Assembly (NCBI RefSeq): GCF_011769985.2
Contig: NZ_CP039734.2
Span: 372,001 to 436,000 of the forward strand
DNA: 64,000 nucleotides
Direction: 5' to 3'
Source: Sulfurospirillum diekertiae
GTDB lineage: Bacteria > Campylobacterota > Campylobacteria > Campylobacterales > Sulfurospirillaceae
Shown here: positions 26,515 through 35,146 of the stretch, in pieces
Numbering within the stretch: the stretch's first letter is position 1
How the letters are laid out: every line of letters starts with the position of its first letter
Made by a program: the position numbers and the translations under genes
Notes under the pieces: model-generated
The model's input: the letters and a program-made list of their open reading frames with translations, nothing else
Told to the model about the DNA's origin: nothing
The model's database searches: none

Positions 26515-27978
26515 ATGGCAAGTATCGCAACCTATCGATGGACAGCATTTCTCCCTATCGTTGTCACACTACTCATTGCACTTTTCCCTACTCCCTCAGG
26601 TCTTGAACAACATGCTTGGTACTTTTTTGCTATCTTTGCAGGAACCATCGCAGCATTGGTGATGGAATCGTTTCCTTTTGCCGCTACAGGACTTATGGGT
26701 GCTACGATTGTCACTGTTCTTGCTCCTTGGGTGCTGTTTGGAACACAAGAACTCGCAAATCCAAAATTTAAGGCTCCAGAACAAGCTATTAAATGGATGC
26801 TAACGGGCTGGAGTAGTACAACCGTATGGCTCGTATTTTCCGCTTTTACCTTTGCCTTAGGCTATGAGAAATCAGGGCTAGGGCGACGTATTGCACTCAT
26901 ACTTGTCAAACTGATGGGACGAAGAACGCTTCTGTTGGGTTATGCCGTGATGCTCTCTGATGCCCTCGTCGCACCTTTTACCTCTTCCAATACCGCACGT
27001 AGCGGTGGAATTGTTTTCCCCATTGTTCGCAATTTGCCACCTCTGTATGATTCCAAACCCAATGACCCTTCAGCTCGCAAAATTGGTGGCTATGTTATGT
27101 GGGTTGCTTTTGCAACAACAGGGGTTACCAGTTCAATGTTTTTAACGGCATTGGCTCCAAACTTGCTTTGTGTAGAGATCATCAAGAAAATCGCAAAGGT
27201 TGACATTTCATGGACAGACTGGTTTTTTGCAGCAGCTCCTTTTGGTATTGTCATGCTCCTTCTGCTACCGCTCCTGATTTATTGGATTTATCCACCTGAA
27301 ATTAAAGAAGGGGATGCTGTACCAAGGTGGGCAGAGAGTGAGTTGGTAAAGATGGGAAAAATTACTCTGAATGAAATTCTTCTTGCGATTATTGTTTTTA
27401 CAGCCATTTTATTTTGGATATTGGGTGCAAAAATTATCAATGCGACTACGGTAGCACTTGTTGCAGTTTCATTCATGATGCTCTTCAAAATTGTGAAGTG
27501 GGATGACATCGCAGGCAATAAAACAGCGTGGAATACGATTGTATTGCTTGCATTTCTTGTTTCAATGGCGGAAGGTCTTTCACGCACAGGGTTTATCCAT
27601 TGGTTTGACAACGGTATTGCTGCTTATATGCAAGGATTTTCGCCTATTGTTGCAATGTATGTTCTTGTCGCAACTTACTTCTTTTCTCATTATATGTTCG
27701 CCAGTACAACGCCGCATGCGACAGCAATGATGCCAGTGATGCTTGCCGTTGGGATGAGTGTTCCTGGAATGCCAATTAAAGAGTTTGCCTTGCTTCTAGC
27801 GATGACGCACGGAATTATGGGCGTTATCACACCGTATGCGACAGGACCAGCTCCTTTGTATTATGGGGCTGGATATATCACAGGTAAAGATTTTTGGAAA
27901 CTTGGGTTTATCTTCGGTGTGATTTTTATTACAGCACTTTTAGGATTGAGTGCTCCAGTTATGCTCGCTATGCGTTAA
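26515..27978 (+). CDS. DASS-family anion:sodium/dicarboxylate carrier (CitT-like)
   Basis: A 487-residue, roughly 12-span inner-membrane carrier of the DASS family, the same length as E. coli CitT. Family motifs are the first substrate/Na loop 'SSNTARSGGIVFPIV' near residue 160 and the second 'FASTTPHATAMMPVM' near residue 400. These match CitT/TtdT/2-oxoglutarate-malate translocators, so C4-dicarboxylate or citrate exchange is likely. ATG at 26515 has AAAGGAGC upstream. Sulfurospirillum-type bacteria use fumarate and other dicarboxylates as acceptors or carbon, which fits. Confidence 0.87.
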   Translation: MASIATYRWTAFLPIVVTLLIALFPTPSGLEQHAWYFFAIFAGTIAALVMESFPFAATGLMGATIVTVLAPWVLFGTQELANPKFKAPEQAIKWMLTGWSSTTVWLVFSAFTFALGYEKSGLGRRIALILVKLMGRRTLLLGYAVMLSDALVAPFTSSNTARSGGIVFPIVRNLPPLYDSKPNDPSARKIGGYVMWVAFATTGVTSSMFLTALAPNLLCVEIIKKIAKVDISWTDWFFAAAPFGIVMLLLLPLLIYWIYPPEIKEGDAVPRWAESELVKMGKITLNEILLAIIVFTAILFWILGAKIINATTVALVAVSFMMLFKIVKWDDIAGNKTAWNTIVLLAFLVSMAEGLSRTGFIHWFDNGIAAYMQGFSPIVAMYVLVATYFFSHYMFASTTPHATAMMPVMLAVGMSVPGMPIKEFALLLAMTHGIMGVITPYATGPAPLYYGAGYITGKDFWKLGFIFGVIFITALLGLSAPVMLAMR

Positions 27979-27979
27979 A

Positions 27980-28016
27980 AAAAAGAGTGTGTCTCATGCG
28001 GGATACACTCTTTTTT
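27980..28016. terminator. Bidirectional terminator between the DASS carrier and the MATE gene
   Basis: Stem AAAAGAGTGT / ACACTCTTTT with T-runs on the plus strand and A-run (T on the minus strand) at the other side. A TTTACATGTAAA copy follows directly (28019-28030). Confidence 0.85.
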
Positions 28017-28032
28017 CTTTTACATGTAAAGG

Positions 28033-29394
28033 TTAGAGTGTTTTGACTTTCAAATAAGTGTAGTATAAAAGAGCGAGTGCAGAGCTGTAAACAATACACC
28101 CAAGCCCTATCCACATCCAGATAAATGAAAGTTCAAAATAGCTGACAATGAGCGTGTAGACAATGCTCGGTGCTAAGATTTGGCGAAAGAAGCCAACGTA
28201 GAAGATCATTGTTGGTTTTTTGATGCCTTGCAAGGTTGCGACACATGCAAAATGCGTTACATAACCGCAAAAAAGAAAGAGCATGACATAAATGTACGTT
28301 GTACCATACGCAATCACATCCGCGCTTGGATCAAATTGTGCTACAAGCCATTTTCCACTAATCCATAAAATTCCCATCCCTATAATACTAAGTGTATAGC
28401 CATACGTAAGGGCATAAAAAAGTGTTTGACGTACACGCTCAAATTTACCCGCACCCATATTGTTAGAAACTAGGCTTAGCACGGCGCTACTAATACCAAG
28501 TGTAGGCAATAACATCAACTGTTCCACACGGTATCCAATGCCATATCCCGCTACAGCTTGATACCCATAAAGGGTGACAAAATGAAGGGCGATGAGCGAA
28601 CCAAAGGACATCATCAGCATATTTAAACCAGGCGGTGTCGCTTGGCTTATTAAGTCTTTGTAAATACGCATATCGGGGTAAAAATGCTCTTTACATGTAA
28701 AACTAATTAACCCCGTTTGTAAACTTTTGTACAGCAAGTAGCTTGCACCAAATGCTTGTACTAAAACGGTTGAAAGGGCAATACCTCCAATTCCCATAGC
28801 CGGTATAAATCCCCAACCATAGATAAAAAGAGGATTGAGCACTATATTGGCAAAAAAGCCAAAGATGAGGGTATTACGGTAACTTTTTGTATCGCCAGTT
28901 GCCACAAGAACACTGTTGAGTGCAAAGTTAGCAAAGAAGAGAGCAGCGCCTAGCAAAATAACCTCAATAAAACTCAGCGCTAACGCATGGTAACGCTCTT
29001 CCGTCCCTATCCATGTGAGTAATTCTGAAGCAAAATAAAATCCTAAAAGCCCGAAAAACATTCCTACGCCAATAATCAGTGCTACCCCTTTTTTGGCAAT
29101 GATACCTGCGAGGAAAAAATGCTGCTTTCCATAAGCGTGACCGATGAGCGCGGTTAATGCACTTGTTCCACCATATGCCATGCCGATGACAAAAAAGAAA
29201 AGAAAGGAAGAAGCAGAGAGAGCGGCGAGTGCTTCGGTGGAAATAAGTCCTGCATAGTAAGTATCAACGATATTGTAGAGCGTGTTAAAAAGCATGCCAA
29301 GACTTGCAGGAATGGAGAGTTGGCGCAAAAGTAATGGAATAGGGTTGTGGGTGAGTGATGTCGAATCCATGCCAGCTCTTTTTGATTTTATCAT
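28033..29394 (-). CDS. MATE-family efflux transporter
   Basis: A 453-residue membrane protein with 12 predicted spans in two MatE repeats. The N-terminal 'IPLLLRQLSIPASLGMLFNTLYNIVDT' pattern (with 'VDTYYAGLIST') is typical of the DinF/NorM-like branch that exports drugs or metabolites using H+ or Na+. A repeat copy at 28690-28701 encodes FTCK in a loop between the halves. The start may be at 29394 or at the Met eight codons later (MDSTSLTHNP). It is monocistronic and convergent with the DASS carrier. Confidence 0.9.
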   Translation of the reverse strand: MIKSKRAGMDSTSLTHNPIPLLLRQLSIPASLGMLFNTLYNIVDTYYAGLISTEALAALSASSFLFFFVIGMAYGGTSALTALIGHAYGKQHFFLAGIIAKKGVALIIGVGMFFGLLGFYFASELLTWIGTEERYHALALSFIEVILLGAALFFANFALNSVLVATGDTKSYRNTLIFGFFANIVLNPLFIYGWGFIPAMGIGGIALSTVLVQAFGASYLLYKSLQTGLISFTCKEHFYPDMRIYKDLISQATPPGLNMLMMSFGSLIALHFVTLYGYQAVAGYGIGYRVEQLMLLPTLGISSAVLSLVSNNMGAGKFERVRQTLFYALTYGYTLSIIGMGILWISGKWLVAQFDPSADVIAYGTTYIYVMLFLFCGYVTHFACVATLQGIKKPTMIFYVGFFRQILAPSIVYTLIVSYFELSFIWMWIGLGCIVYSSALALLYYTYLKVKTL

Positions 29395-29556
29395 AACTTC
29401 TTCACGCTTTAAAAGAGATCATTTTTAATAACGACTTTTGAAGCAAAGCTTTAAAAGCCTACATTAGCCACTATGGCGCTGAAGCTTGCCTCTTTTGAGG
29501 CAGAATTTTAATTATATTTACACGAAATACACTCATTAATTACTCATTTTTTTTCG

Positions 29557-29608
29557 TTATGCTTCATGCATAAAAATAAAAATTATACATTAAATATAAT
29601 TTTTATTT
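29557..29608 (+). promoter_or_regulatory. Two inverted repeats upstream of the TorA-like gene
   Basis: A small repeat TTATGC/GCATAA (29557-29573) adjoins a 14-base perfect inverted repeat AAATAAAAATTATA / TATAATTTTTATTT (29574-29587 and 29595-29608) with spacer CATTAAA. The right arm contains TATAAT, so this can be promoter and operator at once. The remainder of 29395-29658 shows no gene. Confidence 0.55.
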
Positions 29609-29658
29609 AAGATTTGTACGTTTCTCATCTCAAAATTGTTCAATCTAAGGAGAACACA

Positions 29659-32191
29659 ATGACAAAGAAAATGGATAGAAGATCGTTTTTAAAAGTAGGG
29701 GGAGGTGTTGCTGCTGTAGCAACAATGAACGCAAATGCAATTCCTTTAGTAGGGGATGGTCTTTTAAATGATTCAGAGGATGGCTTTAGTGCTTCTCACT
29801 TTGGTGCAGTCATCACGCATTCACGCAATTCGCGTTTTGAAAGCGCGACCCCATTTGAAGGTGATGCCCACCCTGTGACGCTCATTGAAGGTTTGTACAT
29901 ACGCAACGGATCGCATTATGTATCCCTGTGTACGTGAGAGTTATTTGAAAAATGGATATAAAAGTGATAAAACAAAGCGTGGAAGTGACAAATTTGTGCG
30001 TGTTTCATGGGAAAAAGCCTACGATTTGATTGCCAATGAGCTTAAACGTGTTTATAAAGATCACGGCTCAGACGCTGTCTTTGGTGGCAGTTACGGTTGG
30101 TTTTGTGTAGGTAGCTTAAACAATCCACAAGCTTTGGTTGGCAGAATGCTAGGTATCGCCGGTGGCTACACTTCACGAACTTGCACCTATTCAACGCATG
30201 CTATTCGTCAAATAACGCCGTATATTACAGGCACTGATGAATCAACTGCTCCTGTTACTGTTTACCCTGTTATTATTGAAAATTCAGAATGTATCGTTTT
30301 TTGGGGAGCTGATCCAATCAACACGAACCAAATTGCATGGGGTGTTCCTGATCATCAATCTTATATGTATATGAAAGAGCTTAAAGAAGCTGCTAAAAAG
30401 CGCAATATCAAGTTTTATATTATTGATCCTGTATACAACAACACAGGGTTGTATTTTGGTGCAGAGCATATTCAAATTCGTCCAACAACCGATGTTGCAC
30501 TGATGCTTGGTATTGCAAATTATCTTTATACCGAAAATCTTTATGATAAAGATTTTGTCCATAAATATACCATAGGGTTTGATGAATTTGAAAAATACCT
30601 TGTAGGTGAAAGCGAAGATATGGTCGCTAAAACACCTGAGTGGGCAGCTAAAATTTGTGGCGTCAATGCCAGTGTGATTAAAATGCTTGCCAAAGAGTTT
30701 GTGAGCAAACGTACCATGCTGATGGGTGGATGGGGAACACAAAGGGCACATCATGGAGAACAACCTAATTGGATGATGATTACCTTAGCCAGTATGATTG
30801 GACAAGTGGGACTTCCTGGTGGAGGATATGGCATGAGTTATCACTATTCAGATGGGGGTGTTCCAATGCCTGCGGCCGCTTCTGGTAATGCCCTCAGCGA
30901 AAAACCTATTAATGGCTCTGTAGGTGCCGTAGCAGATACTGAGAATGTTGCTGCTTCTCCTGGACTTTCTGGTATCAGTATCAACTCCAAAATGGATGGA
31001 CCATGGAAACAACGAAAAATCAATGTCATCCCTGTATCACGTATTGTTGAATGCTTGGAAAATCCGGGGAAAGAGTACAATTTTGATGGTAAAGCGTATA
31101 AATACCCCGAAATTAAAATGGCATACTGGGCAGGTGGCAATCCTTTCCATCATCACCAAGATCGTAACCGTATGGTTAAAGCATGGCAAAAACTCGATAC
31201 ATTTGTCGTCAATGAATGCTTTTGGACAGCAACAGCACGTATGGCAGACATCGTTCTTCCCGCAACAACTGAGCAAGAGCGCAATGACATCTCCAAATCA
31301 CATTCAAACAGTTACATTTTTGCAATGAAACAAGCCGTTAAACCCGCTGGTGAAGCAATGGATGATTTCGATATTTTTGTTAATATCCTAAGACGCTTTG
31401 GTGCGAATGAAGTGCTCGCTTTTACTGAAGGAAAAACAAAGATGGAGTGGGTTGAGGCTTTCTACGCAGAATCCTACGATAAAGCCATCAAATCAGGTGT
31501 TAAAATGTTGCCATTTAAAGAGTTTTGGGAAAAAGGTTTTGTCAAATTTGAAACACCTGAGAGTGCTAAAAAATTTGTTAAACATGCTAAATTTAGGCAA
31601 AATCCTGTTATCAATCGTCTTGGAACACCTTCAGGTAAAATCGAGATTTTCTCTAAGAAAATTGCAGGTTATAACTATAAAGAGTGCAAAGGTCATCCAA
31701 TGTGGTTTGAACCAATGGAGTGGTTGGGAAGTAAAGTCGCTAAAGAGTTTCCACTAAACTTGGTTTCTCCTCATCCAAAATATCGCCTTCACTCACAACT
31801 CAATAATACATGGTTACGTGATCTTGAAGAGGTTGAAGGAAGAGAGCCGATTTGGATGCACCCTAAAGATGCTGCCAAACGTGGTATTCAAAATGGCGAT
31901 ATTGTGAGAGTATTTAACAAACGTGGTCAAGTTCTTGCAGGAGCAGTCGTGACTGAAGCGGTCATGCAAGGGGTTGTGAGAATGCAAGAAGGTGCGTGGT
32001 ATGATCCAGCAGAACCAGGAAAAGTGGGCACATTGTGTCGTCATGGGGATGTTAATGTCCTGATACCTGATGTGGGAACCTCAGAACTTGCTCAAGGTAA
32101 CCAAGCAACAGCATTGGTCGAAATCGAGAAGTTTAAAGGAGAAGTTCCAGACATTGGAATTTTCAAAGCTCCAAAAATTAAAGGTGTATGA
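29659..32191 (+). pseudogene. torA: TorA-like molybdopterin reductase (TMAO/DMSO/biotin sulfoxide type), frameshifted
   Basis: A periplasmic bis-MGD molybdoenzyme related to TMAO reductase and to Campylobacter Cj0264c. It has a Tat signal 'DRRSFLKVGGG' at residues 5-15, and 'GGWGTQRAHHGEQPNWMMIT' and 'GLPGGGYGMSYHYSDGG' match E. coli TorA closely. The frame changes near 29896-29902: residues up to 'HPVTLIEGLY' lie in frame 1 and 'ATDRIMYPCVRESYLKNG' onward in frame 2, consistent with one extra base; frame 1 then stops at 29937. All other regions look intact to the C-terminus, so the break is recent, a sequencing error, or recoded. The Mo-ligand Ser of TorA (YGWKSPG) is aligned here with Cys (YGWFCVG). 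The stop overlaps the cytochrome start. Confidence 0.8.
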
Positions 32192-32754
32192 TGCGTATAA
32201 TGAAATTTTTAGCACCATTATGTGCTGCAACAATGATGTTTGCGGCGGGGAATTCATTTTTAAGTAAAAATGCACAACTTTTTTCAGATGCAAAAGAGGG
32301 ATCAGCTCTTGGAGAGCTGGTCGTCTCCTCGGCAGTCAAAGAACTTTCAAAAAGCGGTGATTTTACCGAAGTAGAGTTTGTTGGTTTTATGCCTGAAGGG
32401 AGTACGATTGCGTATGAAAAAACAGGTGTCCTTATGATAGGTTTTGAAGCGACGAAAGCCTCTGTTTATAAAGTGATTGGTCAAACTAAAGATGAGTACG
32501 ATACGGTATGGTTAAACGTTTCGGTAAAATGCTTTGTTAAAAGCGACGCACTTGGAAATGATAAATCAAAAATATTAGGCGAAGGAAAAACACTGTTTCA
32601 AGCTAAGTGTAGTACCTGCCATGCCTTGCATGCTGAAGATGAGTTTGAGCCCAATGTTTGGCCGAGCATCTTAGAAGCAATGGGTCAGCAAGCAGGTCTT
32701 TCTAAGGCTGAGAAATTTAGCATTGAAAAGTACCTTCAAAATTTTACGAAATAG
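32188..32754 (+). CDS. Periplasmic monohaem cytochrome c, partner of TorA-like enzyme
   Basis: A 188-residue secreted protein with signal peptide 'MKFLAPLCAATMMFAAG' and one haem site CSTCH at residues 141-145; Met165 in 'LEAMGQQ' is a candidate sixth ligand. The N-terminal 120 residues form a separate domain without haem. The same two-part layout and neighbour are known from Campylobacter Cj0265c-Cj0264c, where the cytochrome passes electrons to the reductase; this replaces the pentahaem TorC of E. coli. It starts in an ATGATG overlapping the reductase stop, so both are coupled. Confidence 0.85.
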   Translation: MMRIMKFLAPLCAATMMFAAGNSFLSKNAQLFSDAKEGSALGELVVSSAVKELSKSGDFTEVEFVGFMPEGSTIAYEKTGVLMIGFEATKASVYKVIGQTKDEYDTVWLNVSVKCFVKSDALGNDKSKILGEGKTLFQAKCSTCHALHAEDEFEPNVWPSILEAMGQQAGLSKAEKFSIEKYLQNFTK

Positions 32755-32874
32755 TTCTTCTGACGCTTCGTTAGTCTTTTCTAGCGAAGCGTTTTTAATG
32801 GTAATCCACTCATCATGCCAAAAGACAAAATTGGCTAAAATCTTTACATGTAAAGTCATTTAAAAGGAGCGTGA

Positions 32875-33561
32875 ATGGAACTTTGGTTGGAAAAACTCAA
32901 ATCTTTACGATTGCTTTATGCGGAAGATGAAGAGGGAATTCGCAAACCTATGGCCAATACACTCTCATATTATCTAAAAGAGGTACTTGAAGCACGCAAT
33001 GGTGAAGAGGGGTTGGATATTTACTATGAACAGCGCCCCGATATCATTTTAACCGATCTTAGAATGCCCAAAAAAGATGGGCTTTATATGGTCAAAGAGA
33101 TCAGAAAGAGTGATAAAAAAACCCCTATTTTAATGATTACCGCACATACTGATAAAGAGTATCTCCTTAGTGCCATTGAACTCAAGATCGAAAAATATCT
33201 GATTAAACCGATTGCACTGGATGAACTTTTGGGGGCGTTGAAACTCTGCATCAGCGAGATAGAACTAGGGCGATCTCTTTTTCTTGAGTGTAAAAATTGT
33301 CAGTTTGATTTTAATAATAAGCGCATTGTTCACAGCGATGGAAGTGAAGTTGAACTGACACATAAAGAGTCTGATTTTTTAGAGCTACTGTTGCGTAAAA
33401 AAGGGATGATCGTTAGCTACGAAGAGATAGAAATGAATGTTTGGAAAGAGGAGTATATGAGTATTGCTGCCCTTCGAACATTGGTCAAGTCTCTACGTAA
33501 AAAGCTTCCCAATAGTTTTATTAGAAACCATTCTCAAACAGGGTACAGTTTTGAGGTTTAA
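32875..33561 (+). CDS. OmpR-family response regulator
   Basis: A 228-residue two-component regulator. The receiver domain has the acidic pair in 'LLYAEDEEG' (residues 17-19), the phospho-acceptor Asp61 in 'IILTDLRMP', Thr in 'MITAHTD' and Lys in 'YLIKPIA'. The C-terminal winged helix (about 140-228) ends 'RTLVKSLRKKLPNSFIRNHS' and 'GYSFEV', typical of OmpR/PhoB. A TTTACATGTAAA copy lies 21 bases upstream (32843-32854). It overlaps the following binding-protein gene, and the kinase is third in the operon. The TorA gene just upstream is the natural target. Confidence 0.92.
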   Translation: MELWLEKLKSLRLLYAEDEEGIRKPMANTLSYYLKEVLEARNGEEGLDIYYEQRPDIILTDLRMPKKDGLYMVKEIRKSDKKTPILMITAHTDKEYLLSAIELKIEKYLIKPIALDELLGALKLCISEIELGRSLFLECKNCQFDFNNKRIVHSDGSEVELTHKESDFLELLLRKKGMIVSYEEIEMNVWKEEYMSIAALRTLVKSLRKKLPNSFIRNHSQTGYSFEV

Positions 33562-35146
33562 ACAGTTTTTTGCTCTCTTAATCGTACTTGGAACACTGTG
33601 TGTGTATGCCGTCGAAACGGAGTATCATGAAGATTCAAGTGCTCAAAGAGCTTTACATGTAAAAGACCCAAGATCGCACATCAAGATATTTTTACCTGCA
33701 ATGCCTTACGTCAGCGTAGCACGTTTAATCAACGAAGGTTTAGTTAGGCTTGCTGATAATGAGCAAGGATGGGAGTACTCTTTAGCCACACAATGTTTAA
33801 AAAAAACGCCTCTTCTTTATGAATGTGATTTACGCCAAGGTGTGAAATTTCAAGATGGAACAGCTTTCAATGCTGATGCCGTCATCAATAACTTTCACTA
33901 TTTTATGGCACAACCTATCAATTATACGGATATCAACCATCGCCTCAAAGGCGTTGAAAAACTCTCTGATTATAAGATAAAAATAGAGTTGTATAAGCCT
34001 TATGGGATGCTGTTTCGAGACCTTGCGCGTATTAATTTTTATACGGAAGCGTATTTGAAAAAATTTGCATGGAGAGGTGCAGCAACAGGTCCAAATATTG
34101 AAGAGGCAGGACCTTATGGCTTAGGACCTTATGTCTTGGTTGAAGGCGTCATCACAGGACGAAAACAAACACCCAAAGTCATTTTAAAAGCAAATCCGTA
34201 CTATTGGGAAAAAGGGTTTCCTAAAATTGAAACGATTACGTTATATACACAGCTTGAAACCGATAAAGCACTTAAAATGATGACAGAGCATGAAGGGGAG
34301 CTTGATTTTATGCCCATTCCCTTTAATAAAAAAATAGAGACTATGCTTTCGGCGTATTCTAAATTGGTTATTTTGCCTTCAACCAATAATTTTGCACTTT
34401 ATTTTAATTTAATTAAAAAAGATTCACCCGTATACGATAAAAAAGTACGTCAAGCCCTTAATTGTGCTTTAAATCAATATAACCTTTTAACTTTTACCTA
34501 TAAACAAGAAGGTTCCTTAAATCGTGAAGCATTGCGTGTCAACGAGTGTCCTTTAAATCATGAAGAGATATCAGAAGCCCTTAATAATAAACACTTCAAG
34601 ATCGTTACACAAGATTCACTTCTGTTTTTATGGAAAGGCATTGAGTACCAACTCTCTCAGTACAATGTTACATTACACTATACGATTACCTCTGATGAAA
34701 AGATGGTTTATGACTTTTTGCTTTCTAACAATGAGACTGTTCAAGATTGGGATATTTTGAGTCAAAATACCATAGATTGGTATGGTCGTCATCCTTGGTT
34801 AATATTTTTTAATTACCAAGAGGGAAACCCCTGGAGTTTTGTACGAGGAGATAAGATCATGCAATCGTATATATCCGATTTTTTTGGACTTGAGCAAAAT
34901 ACACCTGAATTTAATGTGTTATGTGAAAAGATACGCCAACGCGCTAAAGAAGAGGCTTATATGTTGTTTGTTCCTACACCTAACAATGTATTTGCTATGA
35001 ATAAAGAGTTGGTTTTTGAGCCGTTAGGCATTGGTATGCAACCTTTTTGGAAAGCCAATATTACCGATCAACACTGGTCCATTCGTGGAGATAAGCCTTA
35101 TCCCAAAGAGCTTCAAGTCCCTATCTTTCCAAAGCGACTACCATGA
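33551..35146 (+). CDS. Periplasmic solute-binding protein (SBP_bac_5, NikA/DppA type), probable sensor component
   Basis: About 531 residues. The preferred start is TTG at 33551 inside the regulator's last codons, which gives a clean signal peptide (MRFKQFFALLIVLGTLCVYA); a start at 33464 would be internal to the regulator. Family 5 features: 'RLINEGLVRLADNEQGWEYS', 'LRQGVKFQDGTAFNADAVINN' region, 'GLGPYVL' and 'ANPYYWEKGFPKIETITLY'. Family members bind nickel, haem, peptides or oligosaccharides. No permease or ATPase is nearby; it overlaps a kinase by ATGA, so a role in sensing rather than import is inferred. Confidence 0.8.
   Translation: MRFKQFFALLIVLGTLCVYAVETEYHEDSSAQRALHVKDPRSHIKIFLPAMPYVSVARLINEGLVRLADNEQGWEYSLATQCLKKTPLLYECDLRQGVKFQDGTAFNADAVINNFHYFMAQPINYTDINHRLKGVEKLSDYKIKIELYKPYGMLFRDLARINFYTEAYLKKFAWRGAATGPNIEEAGPYGLGPYVLVEGVITGRKQTPKVILKANPYYWEKGFPKIETITLYTQLETDKALKMMTEHEGELDFMPIPFNKKIETMLSAYSKLVILPSTNNFALYFNLIKKDSPVYDKKVRQALNCALNQYNLLTFTYKQEGSLNREALRVNECPLNHEEISEALNNKHFKIVTQDSLLFLWKGIEYQLSQYNVTLHYTITSDEKMVYDFLLSNNETVQDWDILSQNTIDWYGRHPWLIFFNYQEGNPWSFVRGDKIMQSYISDFFGLEQNTPEFNVLCEKIRQRAKEEAYMLFVPTPNNVFAMNKELVFEPLGIGMQPFWKANITDQHWSIRGDKPYPKELQVPIFPKRLP

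Noticed and set aside
29659-32191. Programmed frameshifting in the TorA-like gene
   Set aside because: No slippery heptamer or downstream pseudoknot is evident at 29890-29905; an ordinary indel or sequencing error is simpler.
33464-33550. Start of the family 5 binding protein at 33464
   Set aside because: The first 29 residues would overlap the response regulator's DNA-binding domain and would bury the signal peptide that begins at the TTG at 33551.
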